Positions 34,914 to 43,785 of a stretch of DNA of 64,000 bases are shown here, piece by piece; position 1 is the stretch's first letter, and each line of letters starts with the position of its first letter. The translations under genes were made by a program, and so were the position numbers. The notes beneath the pieces were generated by a model. The model saw only the letters and a program-made list of their open reading frames with translations, had not been told where the DNA came from and ran no database searches. The DNA is from Paenibacillus antri. Lineage in GTDB: Bacteria > Bacillota > Bacilli > Paenibacillales > YIM-B00363. The stretch spans positions 156,551 to 220,550 of the forward strand of contig NZ_VCIW01000010.1 of assembly GCF_005765165.1 (NCBI RefSeq), written 5' to 3'.

Positions 34914-37088
34914 TTATTTCCGAAGAAACGCAGGAACGGCCTCCGCCGGCAGCGGGCGCGAGAACAGGAACCCCTGCACCTGGTCGCAGCCGTGTTGCTC
35001 GAGGAACCGTACCTGCTCCGTCGCTTCGACGCCCTCCGCGATGACCTCGATGCCGAGGCTGTGCGACATCGTGACGATCGCCTTCACGATGTCTTGATCG
35101 TTCTGGTCCGCAAGCAAATCCCGAATGAACGATTGGTCGATCTTGAGCCGGTTGATGGACAGATGCTTCAAGTAATGGAGCGAGCTGTAACCCGTGCCGA
35201 AGTCGTCGATCGCGATGCCGACGCCGAGCTGCTTCAGCCGGCGGATGACCTCGGAGGAGGTCGTCCGATCCATCGTCAGGCTCTCGGTCAGCTCCAGCTC
35301 GAGCAGCCGGGCCGGGAGCCGGGACGCGCGGAGAGCGTTCCGCACCAGAGAGATGAAATCAGGCTGCTGCAGCTGCCTCGCGGAGATGTTGACGGAGACC
35401 GTCATCGGCGGCAGTCCGTCGTCGATCCACGACTGCGTCTGCCGGCACGCTTCGTTCAGCACCCAATCCCCGATCGGCAAGATCAATCCCGTCTCCTCGG
35501 CGATCGGGATGAACGTCGCCGGGGAGACCGGTCCCCACGACGTGTGATTCCAGCGCAGCAGCGCTTCGACGCCGATGACGCGCCGCTTGCGGGTATTGAC
35601 CTGCGGCTGGTAATGCAGCGACAGCTCGCCGCGCTCCAGCGCGCGGCGCAGATGATTTTCCAGCTCGAGCCGCTTCTCCGCCTTCGACTGCAGCTGAGGA
35701 TTAAACAGCTGGAAGCCGTTGCGTCCGTTCTGCTTCGCTTGATACATCGCGTAGTCCGCGCTTTTCAGGAGCGACTGAGGGTCGAGGCCGTGATCGGGGA
35801 AGACGCTGACGCCCATGCTCGGCGTGATGAAAATTTCTTGCCCTTCCACGTAGAAGGGAGCCTGCAGCGCGTCCAAGATGCGTTCCGCGACCGCTCGCGC
35901 CCGCTCCTCCGATGCGCCGTCCAGCAGCAGCACGAATTCGTCCCCGCCTTGCCTCGCGATCAACCCCTCGCCGTTCGCCGCCTCGACCAGCCGCCTCGAG
36001 ACTTGCCGTAACAGCGCGTCGCCGAATCGGTGCCCCATCGAATCGTTCACGATCTTGAACCGATCCAGGTCCAAAAACATCACGGACAGATGATCCCCCT
36101 CGCGAGCCGCCCGTTCGATCGCCCGGTCGAGCGATTCTTCCAGCAATCGGCGATTGCCGAGACCGGTCAAGGCGTCGTGGAACGCCATGTGCCGGATCGT
36201 CTCGTCCTGCCGCTGCCGCTCGATCGCGAGGCCGACGAGCGCCCCGGCGCGTTCGGTCAACCGAAGCTCCTCTTCGCTCGGGGAGCGCCGATCGAAGGAA
36301 TACATAGCGAAGGTGCCGACCAATTCGGCCTCCAGCACGATCGGGACCGACCAGCAAGCTTCGATGCCGTACGGCTGGACAAGCTCTCGGTAGCCGTCCC
36401 AGCGTTCGTCCGTCGAGATGTCGGAGACGATCACGGTTTTCTTATAGTAAGCGGCGCTTCCGCACGAGCCGATCGAAGGGCCGATCGGCAGCTCCGTCAA
36501 ATTGCGATTGAACGCTTCGGGGAAGCTCGGCGCCGATCGCAGCCGGAGCCGGCCGGCGGCCGGGTCCGACAGCAGCACCGAGCACAGCGCGCCGGTCTGC
36601 TCCTCGATCAGCGCGACGATGCTGCGAAGGATGTCGTCCAGCTCCTGCGTCTTCGCGATCATCTCGAGCACTCGGTTTTGCCCGTCGATCAACCGAAGGG
36701 ACTTGTTCCTCGAGGTCATATCCTTGGCGATGCCGATGACGCCAGCGACGCGCCCGTCCGCCAGCAGGGGCACGGTCGTGATGGTCAGCTCCGCGATTTT
36801 CCCGTCGCCGCGCACGATGTTCACATCCATCGTCTGCGGCTGCAGTCGATGGATGACGTGGAAATAACAGCGCTCGACCTCTGCGGCATACTCCGGCACG
36901 ACTAACTGCATGTAAGACATCGAGCGAAGCTGTTCTTGGGTGTAGCCGATCAGAAGCTCGCCCGCCGGGTTGACGCCGGTGAAGTTGCTGCGGTCGTCCA
37001 ACACGAAGACAGGATCCAAGTTGTATTGAAAAAGGGACTCGAAATTCGGCTCCGCGGCATTCGACATTCGGGGTTTCGCTTCGCTCAC
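34914..37088 (-). CDS. PAS-GAF-GGDEF-EAL cyclic-di-GMP turnover protein
   Basis: 724 residues from GTG 37088 (AAGGAAG 9 nt upstream). Domains: PAS (about 15-130), GAF (about 150-295), GGDEF (about 305-465) and EAL (about 475-720). The cyclase motif is intact (ARQGGDEFVLLL), and so are the phosphodiesterase motifs: VIGVEALLRW, NISARQL, IDDFGTGYSSLHYL, KIDQSFI and VIAEGVE. The allosteric I-site RxxD that normally lies five residues before GGDEF is absent (NGEG there). There is no transmembrane segment, so it is a cytosolic sensor-enzyme. Whether synthesis or hydrolysis dominates cannot be read. Confidence 0.93.
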   Translation of the reverse strand: MSEAKPRMSNAAEPNFESLFQYNLDPVFVLDDRSNFTGVNPAGELLIGYTQEQLRSMSYMQLVVPEYAAEVERCYFHVIHRLQPQTMDVNIVRGDGKIAELTITTVPLLADGRVAGVIGIAKDMTSRNKSLRLIDGQNRVLEMIAKTQELDDILRSIVALIEEQTGALCSVLLSDPAAGRLRLRSAPSFPEAFNRNLTELPIGPSIGSCGSAAYYKKTVIVSDISTDERWDGYRELVQPYGIEACWSVPIVLEAELVGTFAMYSFDRRSPSEEELRLTERAGALVGLAIERQRQDETIRHMAFHDALTGLGNRRLLEESLDRAIERAAREGDHLSVMFLDLDRFKIVNDSMGHRFGDALLRQVSRRLVEAANGEGLIARQGGDEFVLLLDGASEERARAVAERILDALQAPFYVEGQEIFITPSMGVSVFPDHGLDPQSLLKSADYAMYQAKQNGRNGFQLFNPQLQSKAEKRLELENHLRRALERGELSLHYQPQVNTRKRRVIGVEALLRWNHTSWGPVSPATFIPIAEETGLILPIGDWVLNEACRQTQSWIDDGLPPMTVSVNISARQLQQPDFISLVRNALRASRLPARLLELELTESLTMDRTTSSEVIRRLKQLGVGIAIDDFGTGYSSLHYLKHLSINRLKIDQSFIRDLLADQNDQDIVKAIVTMSHSLGIEVIAEGVEATEQVRFLEQHGCDQVQGFLFSRPLPAEAVPAFLRK

Positions 37089-37289
37089 GCGCTTGCACTT
37101 CCTTAACTCCGCTAATCGGTGGTGTTATCGGCATTATAAGGGCGCCGCGCCGCGGTGTAAACGCAAATTGAAGCGTGTCATAAGCGCGTCCGGCAATTCC
37201 CGCCGCCGCGCGGCAAATAGCGGGAGGGGAACGGGAACATACTAAGCGCGGATCGCACCATTCTTGGAACCGAAAGGAAGTCGATGGTT

Positions 37290-38165
37290 ATGGCAACGAC
37301 GACGCAGCAGCCGCCGAAGCAGACGTTCCCTCCCCAGCATCAGGACCGGCAGCCGGGCCTCGAGCGGGACATGAACCCGAAGCCGGTGTTCGAGGATCGG
37401 CAGTATAAAGCCGCGGGCAAGCTGCTCGGCAAGACCGCGCTCATTACCGGCGGCGACAGCGGCATCGGCCGCGCGGTGGCCGTGACGTACGCGAAGGAAG
37501 GCGCGGACGTGGCGATCGTGTATTTGAACGAGCACGCGGACGCGGAAGAGACGAAGCGCCAGGTCGAGCAAGAGGGCCGGCGGTGCCTCTTGATCGCCGG
37601 AGATATCGGGGATGAAGCTTTTTGCCGGGATGCGGTGGAGCGGACCGTCCGCGAATACGGGAAGCTCGACATTCTCGTGAACAACGCCGCGGAGCAGCAT
37701 CCGCAGAAGAGCATCGAGGACATTACGGCGGAGCAGCTGGAGCGGACGTTCCGGACGAACATCTTCGCAATGTTCTACTTGACGAAGGCGGCGATGAAGC
37801 ATCTGAAGTCGGGCGCGGCGATCGTCAATACGACGTCGATCACGGCGTACCAGGGCAACGAGATTTTGCTCGACTATTCCTCGACGAAGGGCGCGATCGT
37901 GACGTTCACCCGTTCGCTGTCGCAGCAGCTCGTCGGCAAGGGCATCCGCGTCAACGGCGTGGCCCCGGGGCCGATCTGGACGCCGCTCATCCCGTCGACG
38001 TTCAACGAAGATCAGGTATCGAAGTTCGGAGGCACGACGCCGATGAAGCGCGCGGGACAGCCCGAGGAGCTGGCCCCGAGCTTCGTCTTCCTCGCGAGCG
38101 ACGATTCCTCCTATATGACGGGGCAGATTTTGCACGTGAACGGTGGTATGATCGTTAACGGGTGA
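37290..38165 (+). CDS. Short-chain dehydrogenase/reductase (general-stress GSP39/YhdF-like)
   Basis: 291 residues. ATG 37290 has GGAAG 9 nt upstream; the in-frame ATG at 37284 is only 3 nt from that site. After a Gln/Pro-rich N-terminal extension (QQPPKQTFPPQHQDRQPG) the Rossmann motif is ALITGGDSGIGRAVAV. NNAAEQH replaces the usual NNAG, and the catalytic Ser, Tyr and Lys are in NTTSITAY and YSSTKGA. The C-terminal SYMTGQILHVNGGMIVNG is classical. The extended N-terminus matches the Bacillus GSP39-type subgroup, which is often sigma-B controlled; no clear sigma-B site was found here. It is followed by yqkE after 6 nt. Confidence 0.9.
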   Translation: MATTTQQPPKQTFPPQHQDRQPGLERDMNPKPVFEDRQYKAAGKLLGKTALITGGDSGIGRAVAVTYAKEGADVAIVYLNEHADAEETKRQVEQEGRRCLLIAGDIGDEAFCRDAVERTVREYGKLDILVNNAAEQHPQKSIEDITAEQLERTFRTNIFAMFYLTKAAMKHLKSGAAIVNTTSITAYQGNEILLDYSSTKGAIVTFTRSLSQQLVGKGIRVNGVAPGPIWTPLIPSTFNEDQVSKFGGTTPMKRAGQPEELAPSFVFLASDDSSYMTGQILHVNGGMIVNG

Positions 38166-38171
38166 TGACGT

Positions 38172-38465
38172 ATGGGCAAACGGAAGACAGGCGGGTCTTC
38201 GAACGGATGGTCCGGGGGGAAGACCGCGCCTCAAGCCGCTTCGCAAGAGAAGGAGAAGGGGCTGACGCTGAAGGACGCGCTCGGCGCGGACGTGCTGGCG
38301 AAGCTGAAGGCGCAGGCCGACGCGCTCAAGGCGCAGGAAGCGCAAGAGCGCGAACGCCAGCGCGCCGAGGCGGAGGAACGCCGCAAGCAGGAGCAGAAGC
38401 GGCTCGACAACGATTTCGAGCATCTGCTCAATAATAGCGGCATGGATTGGAAGAAGTTCAAGTAG
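38172..38465 (+). CDS. YqkE family protein (DUF3886)
   Basis: 97 residues; ATG 6 nt after the dehydrogenase stop, with only a weak GGTGATG site, so coupled translation is likely. The protein is highly charged. A Gly/Ser-rich N-terminus is followed by LTLKDALGADVLAKLKAQAD and a long KAQEAQERERQRAEAEERRK coiled-coil helix. It ends in the conserved LDNDFEHLLNNSGMDWKKFK. The family is confined to Bacillales and its function is unknown. It is followed 4 nt later by a strong terminator. Confidence 0.85.
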   Translation: MGKRKTGGSSNGWSGGKTAPQAASQEKEKGLTLKDALGADVLAKLKAQADALKAQEAQERERQRAEAEERRKQEQKRLDNDFEHLLNNSGMDWKKFK

Positions 38466-38469
38466 GGGA

Positions 38470-38516
38470 AAAATAGCGGAGGTTCCGGTCGCGTGCCGGA
38501 GCCTCCGCTATTTTTT
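38470..38516 (+). terminator. Strong intrinsic terminator after yqkE
   Basis: AAAATAGCGGAGG (38470-38482) pairs with CCTCCGCTATTTT (38502-38514), with an inner TCCGG/CCGGA stem, and ends in TTTTTT. The A-tract on the left makes it potentially bidirectional. Confidence 0.9.
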
Positions 38517-38547
38517 ATGCGCTGCGGTTCGCACCGTCGCTTTTTTT

Positions 38548-38613
38548 CTTCCTTCTCCTCGGTTTCCTTTCGCTCAGCCGACCGGCTGAACGTAAGGAAA
38601 TCGGGGAGGAAGG
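38548..38613. repeat. Long imperfect inverted repeat in a 329-nt intergenic region
   Basis: Arms of about 30 nt pair across a GACC loop: TCAGCC/GGCTGA at the centre, then TTCCTT/AAGGAA, then CTTCTCCTCGG against TCGGGGAGGAAGG with G-U pairs. No coding sequence fits the region 38466-38794, and the rest of it shows only the terminator before and the Fur-controlled promoter after. Confidence 0.5.
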
Positions 38614-38737
38614 GGCGCAAAGGACCGGCGGACGGCGGGACGGGGGCAAGTGCGGACCAAGTATGCAGCAAGCGGGTACCTGGTGCGCACAATCTGCGTT
38701 CATCGTACGCAATTCGGCGGCGGAAGATCGTCTTCGT

Positions 38738-38767
38738 TTGACGATGAGAATCATTTTCAAATAAAAT
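38738..38767 (+). promoter_or_regulatory. Promoter with Fur box in its spacer (AraC/binding-protein regulator)
   Basis: TTGACG (38738-38743) and TAAAAT (38762-38767) are 18 nt apart. The spacer contains TGAGAATCATTTTCA (38745-38759), which matches the Fur 7-1-7 palindrome TGATAATNATTATCA at all but two positions. Iron-Fur binding would block this promoter. Confidence 0.75.
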
Positions 38768-38794
38768 GAGATGTTGGAAAGGACGTGAACGGAC

Positions 38795-40336
38795 TTGCTC
38801 TCATACTTAGATACTACGCTCGTCCGCGTGCCGGAGAGCGGACGCGTCGACGTCGCCGGCGACGAGGCGCCGCGGTTCGGCTTCGTCCAGCGCGAGCACG
38901 TGTCCGCGACGATGGAGGACGAGGCGGCGGACTTCGCCGCGGCATCCGGCGACTGGTTCTTCGTCCCGTCGCGCAGACGATTAACGCTATATAATCCCGG
39001 ACCCGCGCCGGCGGACGTCCTGCTCGTCCGCTTTCGCGCGTCGGAAGCGGTACCGGCGTGGCCCGCGAACGAAGGCGGCAGCCGCACGTTCCGACTGCCC
39101 CGCTCGCGCGCGCCGGCGGAGGCGTTCGCGGCCAGCGCGGGAGCGGGCCGCTTCGAAGCGCTGCCGCTCGAGACGCGGCTCGAGCGGCAGGCGCACCTGC
39201 ACGCGGTCGCGGCCGCCTGCGTCGCGGCCGCGCGGGCGGCCGCCCTCAGCGCCGAAGATCCGCTGCATCGCCACGTCGAGGAGGCGCGGCGCGCGATCCG
39301 CGATCGGTTCGACGAGCACCTCGACATGGAGGAGCTCGCACGCTTGTCCGGCGCCTCCCCGAGCCGCTTCTACCAAGCGTTCCGGGAGCACACGGGCTTC
39401 AGCCCGCATAAGCTGCTGACGGCCGTGCGGCTGAACGCTTCGCTCGCCCGGCTGTCGAACGCGCCCGCATCGATCATGGCCGTGGCCCATTCCGTCGGGT
39501 ACGCGGACGAGCTGTATTTCAGCCGGCTGTTCAAAAAGCACATGGGCGTGTCGCCGTCCGAATACGCGAGCCGGGCCAATCGGCGCATCGCGAACCTGTG
39601 CCCGGTCTTCGAGGGCGATCTCGCGGCGCTCGGCATCGCGTCCGCGTTCGCGCCTCCGAGAGGCTGGGAGGCGCGCGCCGAGGAGCTGCTGCCGAACCTA
39701 AGAGCGGCGAAGCCCGACATCATCTTCACGCATCCGGTGCCGGACGACATTCAAGCGGAGCTGGAGATGATCGCGCCGGTAGAGCGAATCGTATGGAAGG
39801 GGCCGGAGGCGCCCTCTTGGAAGGAGCGGCTCGTTCGCATCGCGAGCTCGCTCGAGCTGCCGGGCGTCGCGGAGCGGTGGCTGTCGCTGTTCGAGACGAA
39901 GGCGTCCAACGCGCGTACGCACGTGAACGAGAAGCTGGGCGGCGCGCCGTTCCTGCTCGTCGGCGCGTATGCCGGCGGCTTCCGGGTGTTCGGGCCGCAG
40001 CGGAAGAAGATGAGCGACCTCTTCTACTCGGAGCTGGGCTTCGCTCCGCCGCCGGAAGCGCTCGGCCTCGGCTTTCTGGACACGGAGCGGATCGAGGACG
40101 TCGCGGCGCTGCCCTGCGACAACGTGCTCTTCCTGCTGCCCGACTCGCTGCCGGTATCGTTCGGCTTCCGTCTGGCCGCCGAATGGCGCGAACGGAAATC
40201 CGGGCGGACGGCATGCCTGCTGATCCGCCATTCGGATCCTTCGCTGTACAACGCGGCTTTCTACGAGAGCCTGCTCGACCAGACCGTCAATCAGTTGCTG
40301 CGCGGGGACGTTTTAAAAAGTCCATACGAAAAGTAG
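38795..40336 (+). CDS. AraC family regulator fused to a siderophore-binding-protein-like domain (Btr-like)
   Basis: 513 residues from TTG 38795, with AAAGGA 11 nt upstream and no better ATG. The N-terminal region (1-165) is a divergent cupin-like part. The central AraC double helix-turn-helix (about 165-270) includes HLDMEELARLSGASPSRFYQ, TGFSPHKLLTAVRLN, SVGYADELYFSRLFKKHMG and VSPSEYASR. The C-terminal half (about 275-513) is a periplasmic-binding-protein-like domain (LPNLRAAKPDIIFTH, FLLVGAYAGGFRVFG). This is the architecture of Bacillus Btr, which senses a ferri-siderophore inside the cell and activates the feuABC uptake operon. Fur control plus the downstream importer fit the same role here. 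Confidence 0.88.
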   Translation: MLSYLDTTLVRVPESGRVDVAGDEAPRFGFVQREHVSATMEDEAADFAAASGDWFFVPSRRRLTLYNPGPAPADVLLVRFRASEAVPAWPANEGGSRTFRLPRSRAPAEAFAASAGAGRFEALPLETRLERQAHLHAVAAACVAAARAAALSAEDPLHRHVEEARRAIRDRFDEHLDMEELARLSGASPSRFYQAFREHTGFSPHKLLTAVRLNASLARLSNAPASIMAVAHSVGYADELYFSRLFKKHMGVSPSEYASRANRRIANLCPVFEGDLAALGIASAFAPPRGWEARAEELLPNLRAAKPDIIFTHPVPDDIQAELEMIAPVERIVWKGPEAPSWKERLVRIASSLELPGVAERWLSLFETKASNARTHVNEKLGGAPFLLVGAYAGGFRVFGPQRKKMSDLFYSELGFAPPPEALGLGFLDTERIEDVAALPCDNVLFLLPDSLPVSFGFRLAAEWRERKSGRTACLLIRHSDPSLYNAAFYESLLDQTVNQLLRGDVLKSPYEK

Positions 40337-40389
40337 AAATGTCCATTCCGCTCGAAGAAGGATGCGGTACAATAGGGAAAGTGTTTCAC

Positions 40390-40404
40390 TGATAATGATT
40401 ATCA
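40390..40404. promoter_or_regulatory. Perfect Fur box upstream of nitroreductase-yclNOPQ
   Basis: TGATAATGATTATCA is a perfect 7-1-7 Fur palindrome. A possible -10 TACAAT lies at 40368-40373, which would put the box at about +10 to +24 of the transcript. The start codon follows 50 nt later. Confidence 0.9.
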
Positions 40405-40453
40405 CTTTCGGCATCGCCGGCGGAGAATAATGCCGGCGGCATAGGGGGACCTT

Positions 40454-41020
40454 ATGGGATTATCGGAAGTTATTAGGGGACGTCGATCCGTACATAAGTT
40501 CCAACAGGATCGTCCGGTACCGCTCGACGTCGTCGCCGAGCTGCTCGACACCGCCGTATGGGCGCCGAATCACAAGCTGACGCAGCCGTGGCGGTTCGTC
40601 GTCGTGCACGGGGAAGGTCGCAAGCGGATCGCGGAAGTGTCCAGAGCCGTCAACGAGAAGCGGGAGAAGGATCCCGTCAAATCGAAGGAGCTCGGCGAGT
40701 TTTTCTATAACAAGCTGATGGCCGTGCCGATGTTCGTCGTCGTGCTCATGCGGGAAGATACGCAGCTCGCCGTGCGCGAGGAAGATTACGCGGCGACGAG
40801 CTGCGTCATTCACAACTTCGGCTTGCTCGCGTGGGAGCGGGGCCTCGGCATGGTTTGGGAGACGTACGGCCTCTTGCATCAGCCCGGGTTTCGGGAGGCG
40901 GTCGGCGCGCGGCCCGGCGAGAAGATCGTCGGCAGTCTGCATGTCGGCTACCCCGCGGCGGTGCCGCCCGCGCAAGCGAGAATTCCGGCCTCGCGGCTGC
41001 TGACCGTCATCGGCGAGTAA
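40454..41020 (+). CDS. Nitroreductase family FMN-dependent oxidoreductase
   Basis: 188 residues; ATG preceded by AGGGGG. Family features: GLSEVIRGRRSVHKFQQDRP with the FMN-phosphate-binding RRS, the VWAPNHKLTQPWRFVVV segment of the YdjA-like branch, and WERGLGMVWETYG, KIVGSLHVGYP near the C-terminus. Such enzymes dimerise and use NAD(P)H. The gene lies directly behind a perfect Fur box and 63 nt ahead of the siderophore importer with no U-run terminator between. A role in reductive iron release from an imported ferri-siderophore is therefore plausible, though not proven by sequence. Confidence 0.9.
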   Translation: MGLSEVIRGRRSVHKFQQDRPVPLDVVAELLDTAVWAPNHKLTQPWRFVVVHGEGRKRIAEVSRAVNEKREKDPVKSKELGEFFYNKLMAVPMFVVVLMREDTQLAVREEDYAATSCVIHNFGLLAWERGLGMVWETYGLLHQPGFREAVGARPGEKIVGSLHVGYPAAVPPAQARIPASRLLTVIGE

Positions 41021-41083
41021 CGCCATGCCGCGAGGCGGCGACTAGACGCTTCCATGGAGAAGCATATACGCCAGGAGCGAATC

Positions 41084-42037
41084 ATGAAAATACGTTATTT
41101 ATTGCCTGCGCTGATCGCGCTGTCCGTCGTCTCGCTGTTCGTGGGCGTCTCGGACTTAACGCCGATGGACCTGTTTACGATGAGCGAGAAGCAGGCGCAA
41201 ATTTTTTTCGCAAGCCGCGTGCCCCGGCTCGTCAGCATCGTCATCGCGGGGATGAGCATGAGCATCGTCGGCCTCATCATGCAGCAGCTGACGCGCAACA
41301 AGTTCGTGTCGCCGACGACGGCCGGCACCGACGAAGCGGCCCGGCTCGGCGTGCTCGTGGCGATTCTGCTGTTCTCCGGCACGTCGACGATGGCCAAGAT
41401 CTTGGTCGCCTTCGCGTTCGCGCTGGCCGGCACTTATATTTTCATGAAGCTGCTCGACCGGGTGAAGTACAAAGACGCGATCTTCATTCCGCTCGTCGGA
41501 CTGATGTTCGGCAGCATTATCGGTTCGGTCACGACGTTCTTCGCGTACAAGAACGATCTTATCCAGAACATCGCCGCTTGGATGCAAGGCGACTTCTCGC
41601 TGATCATCCGCGGCAGCTATGAGCTGCTATATCTTAGCGTGCCGGTGCTGATCGTCGCTTACGCGTACGCGAATCGATTCACGGTAGCCGGCATGGGCGA
41701 ATCGTTCGCGGTCAACCTCGGGCTGAACTATAAGCAGGTCGTCAACATCGGCCTCGCGATCGTCGCGCTCGTCTCGGCCGTCGTGCTGCTGACCGTAGGC
41801 ATGATTCCGTTCCTCGGGCTTATCATCCCGAATCTCGTCACGATGTATCGAGGGGATCATCTGCGGAACAGCCTGACGTCGACGGCGCTCTTCGGCGCCG
41901 TGTTCCTGCTCGCCTGCGACATCTTCGGACGGCTGATCATCTTCCCGTACGAAATTCCGATCGGACTGACGGTCGGCGTCATCGGAAGCGCGATCTTCCT
42001 GTATATGCTGCTGAGGAGGAAGAACTATGGGGCCTAG
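41084..42037 (+). CDS. yclN: Ferri-siderophore ABC transporter permease (YclN-like)
   Basis: 317 residues. ATG 41084 is chosen for its CAGGAG 6 nt upstream; the in-frame ATG at 41054 lacks a site. It is a FecCD-type permease with about nine to ten spans. Stretches such as FASRVPRLVSIVIAGMSMSI, RNKFVSPTTAGTDEAARLG and VGMIPFLGLIIPNLVTMYRG match what I recall of B. subtilis YclN, the petrobactin importer permease. It pairs with the next gene, whose ATG lies inside this gene's 3' end (11-nt overlap). Confidence 0.92.
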   Translation: MKIRYLLPALIALSVVSLFVGVSDLTPMDLFTMSEKQAQIFFASRVPRLVSIVIAGMSMSIVGLIMQQLTRNKFVSPTTAGTDEAARLGVLVAILLFSGTSTMAKILVAFAFALAGTYIFMKLLDRVKYKDAIFIPLVGLMFGSIIGSVTTFFAYKNDLIQNIAAWMQGDFSLIIRGSYELLYLSVPVLIVAYAYANRFTVAGMGESFAVNLGLNYKQVVNIGLAIVALVSAVVLLTVGMIPFLGLIIPNLVTMYRGDHLRNSLTSTALFGAVFLLACDIFGRLIIFPYEIPIGLTVGVIGSAIFLYMLLRRKNYGA

Positions 42038-42977
42038 AGGCAAGCTCATCTCCCTCGCGGCCGTCGCCCTGGCGCTCATCGCCGTCTTCCTGTTCGCGAA
42101 CCTCGGCGGCAACGTCGGGTACGTGCTGCCGCGCCGGGCGTACAAGGTGCTGGCGATCGTACTGACGGGGGCGGCGATCGCATACGCGACGACTGTGTTC
42201 CAGACGATGACGAACAACCGGATTTTGACGCCGAACATAATCGGCCTCGATTCGATGTACTTGCTCGTCCAGACGTTCATCGTCTTCGCGTACGGCGCGA
42301 TGAACGTCGCGGTCATCAATCAGAAGCTGAACTTCTTCCTCTCCGTCGCGGCGATGATGGGCTTCGCTCTGGTGTTGTATCGCCTGCTGTTCAAGCGGCC
42401 GGGCGCCCACATCTACTTCTTGCTGCTCGCGGGCATCGTCATGGGGACGCTGTTCGGCAGCATGACGACGTTCATGCAGGTGCTGATCGATCCGAACGAC
42501 TTCCTCGTCGTGCAAGGCCGCATGTTCGCGAGCTTCAACAACGTGAACACGGATCTGGTCTGGATTGCGCTCGGCGCGTTCGTCGTCGTCGGAGGCTATG
42601 CGCTGCGTTTCATTCCGATGCTCGATACGTTGTCGCTCGGTCGGTCGCATGCGGTCAATCTCGGCATCGACTACGAAGGCGTCATCAAGCGGCTGCTCGT
42701 CGTCATCGCCGTGCTGATCGCCGTCGCGACCGCGTTGGTCGGGCCGATCACGTTCCTCGGACTGCTCGTGGCGAATTTGGCCGTACAGTTCATGCGGACG
42801 TACCGGCACAAGTTTCTCATCCCGGCTTCGATCCTGATCAGCGTCGTCGCGCTGGTCGGCGGCCAGCTGCTCGTGGAGCGCGTGTTCGTCTTCTCCACGA
42901 CGCTGAGCGTCATCATCAACTTCATCGGCGGCGTGTACTTCTTGTATTTGCTGTTAAAGGAGAATCGAACGTGGTAG
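42027..42977 (+). CDS. yclO: Ferri-siderophore ABC transporter permease (YclO-like)
   Basis: 316 residues, ATG 42027 overlapping yclN; GAGGAGGA lies about 8 nt upstream. It is a FecCD-type permease with features of YclO: TTVFQTMTNNRILTPNIIGL, FMQVLIDPNDFLVVQGRMFA, FASFNNVNTDLVW and ALVGPITFLGLLVANLAVQF. It forms the heterodimeric membrane channel with the yclN product. The stop overlaps the GTG of the ATPase gene by 7 nt. Confidence 0.92.
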   Translation: MGPRGKLISLAAVALALIAVFLFANLGGNVGYVLPRRAYKVLAIVLTGAAIAYATTVFQTMTNNRILTPNIIGLDSMYLLVQTFIVFAYGAMNVAVINQKLNFFLSVAAMMGFALVLYRLLFKRPGAHIYFLLLAGIVMGTLFGSMTTFMQVLIDPNDFLVVQGRMFASFNNVNTDLVWIALGAFVVVGGYALRFIPMLDTLSLGRSHAVNLGIDYEGVIKRLLVVIAVLIAVATALVGPITFLGLLVANLAVQFMRTYRHKFLIPASILISVVALVGGQLLVERVFVFSTTLSVIINFIGGVYFLYLLLKENRTW

Positions 42978-43729
42978 TCGTGAAGAACGTAACGAAGTCC
43001 TATGGCGGCAAGCCCGTCGTCGAAAATGTATCCCTGCGCATCGAACCGCGCAAGATCACTTCCTTCATCGGCCCGAACGGGGCCGGCAAGAGCACCCTGC
43101 TCTCCGTGATCAGCCGCTTAACGCCGCAGGACGAAGGCGAAGTGTGGATCGAGGACAAGGAAATCCGGAAGTGGAAGAGCGGCGACTTAGCGAAAAAGAT
43201 TTCGATCCTGAAGCAGTCGAATATCGTGAACGTCCGGCTCACGGTGCGCGAGCTCGTCAGCTTCGGCCGCTTCCCGTATTCGCAGGGTCGGCTGACGCCG
43301 GACGACTGGAAGCACGTCGACGAGGCGATCCGGTACATGGATCTCGAAGCGATGCAGCACAAATATTTGGATGAGCTGAGCGGCGGGCAAAACCAGCGCG
43401 CGTTCATCGCGATGGTCATCGCGCAGGACACCGAATACATCCTGCTCGACGAGCCGCTCAACAATCTCGACATGAAGCACTCGGTGCAAATCATGAAGGT
43501 GCTTCGGCGCCTGGTCGACGACCTCGGCAAGACGATCGTCATCGTGCTGCACGACATCAACTTCGCTTCCTGCTACTCGGATCGGATCGTCGCGCTGAGA
43601 GACGGCCGCGTGGCGAAGGAAGGCGCCGTGGACGAAATTATCCGCACCGACGCGTTGAAAGAGATATACGACATGGACATTCCGATCGAGCCGATCGGCG
43701 GGAATCGGATCGCGGTGTACTTTTCATAG
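42971..43729 (+). CDS. yclP: Ferri-siderophore ABC transporter ATP-binding protein (YclP-like)
   Basis: 252 residues from GTG 42971, overlapping yclO by 7 nt, with AAAGGAG upstream. It is a complete ABC ATPase: Walker A FIGPNGAGKSTLLSVI (about 37), Q-loop ISILKQSN, signature LDELSGGQNQRAFIAM (about 137), Walker B EYILLDEPLNNLD (about 160) and switch His in IVIVLHDINFA. It powers import through the two preceding permeases. The binding-protein gene follows after 56 nt with its own AAGGAG. Confidence 0.94.
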   Translation: MVVVKNVTKSYGGKPVVENVSLRIEPRKITSFIGPNGAGKSTLLSVISRLTPQDEGEVWIEDKEIRKWKSGDLAKKISILKQSNIVNVRLTVRELVSFGRFPYSQGRLTPDDWKHVDEAIRYMDLEAMQHKYLDELSGGQNQRAFIAMVIAQDTEYILLDEPLNNLDMKHSVQIMKVLRRLVDDLGKTIVIVLHDINFASCYSDRIVALRDGRVAKEGAVDEIIRTDALKEIYDMDIPIEPIGGNRIAVYFS

Positions 43730-43785
43730 GGGCATAAAGGAAAGACAACATAGAAACCAAATTATTATAAGGAGTGGTTAGGATC

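Noticed and set aside
38231..38692. A 153-codon minus-strand frame covering the yqkE terminator and the long inverted repeat
   Set aside because: It runs through a strong terminator and antisense to yqkE; no ribosome site.
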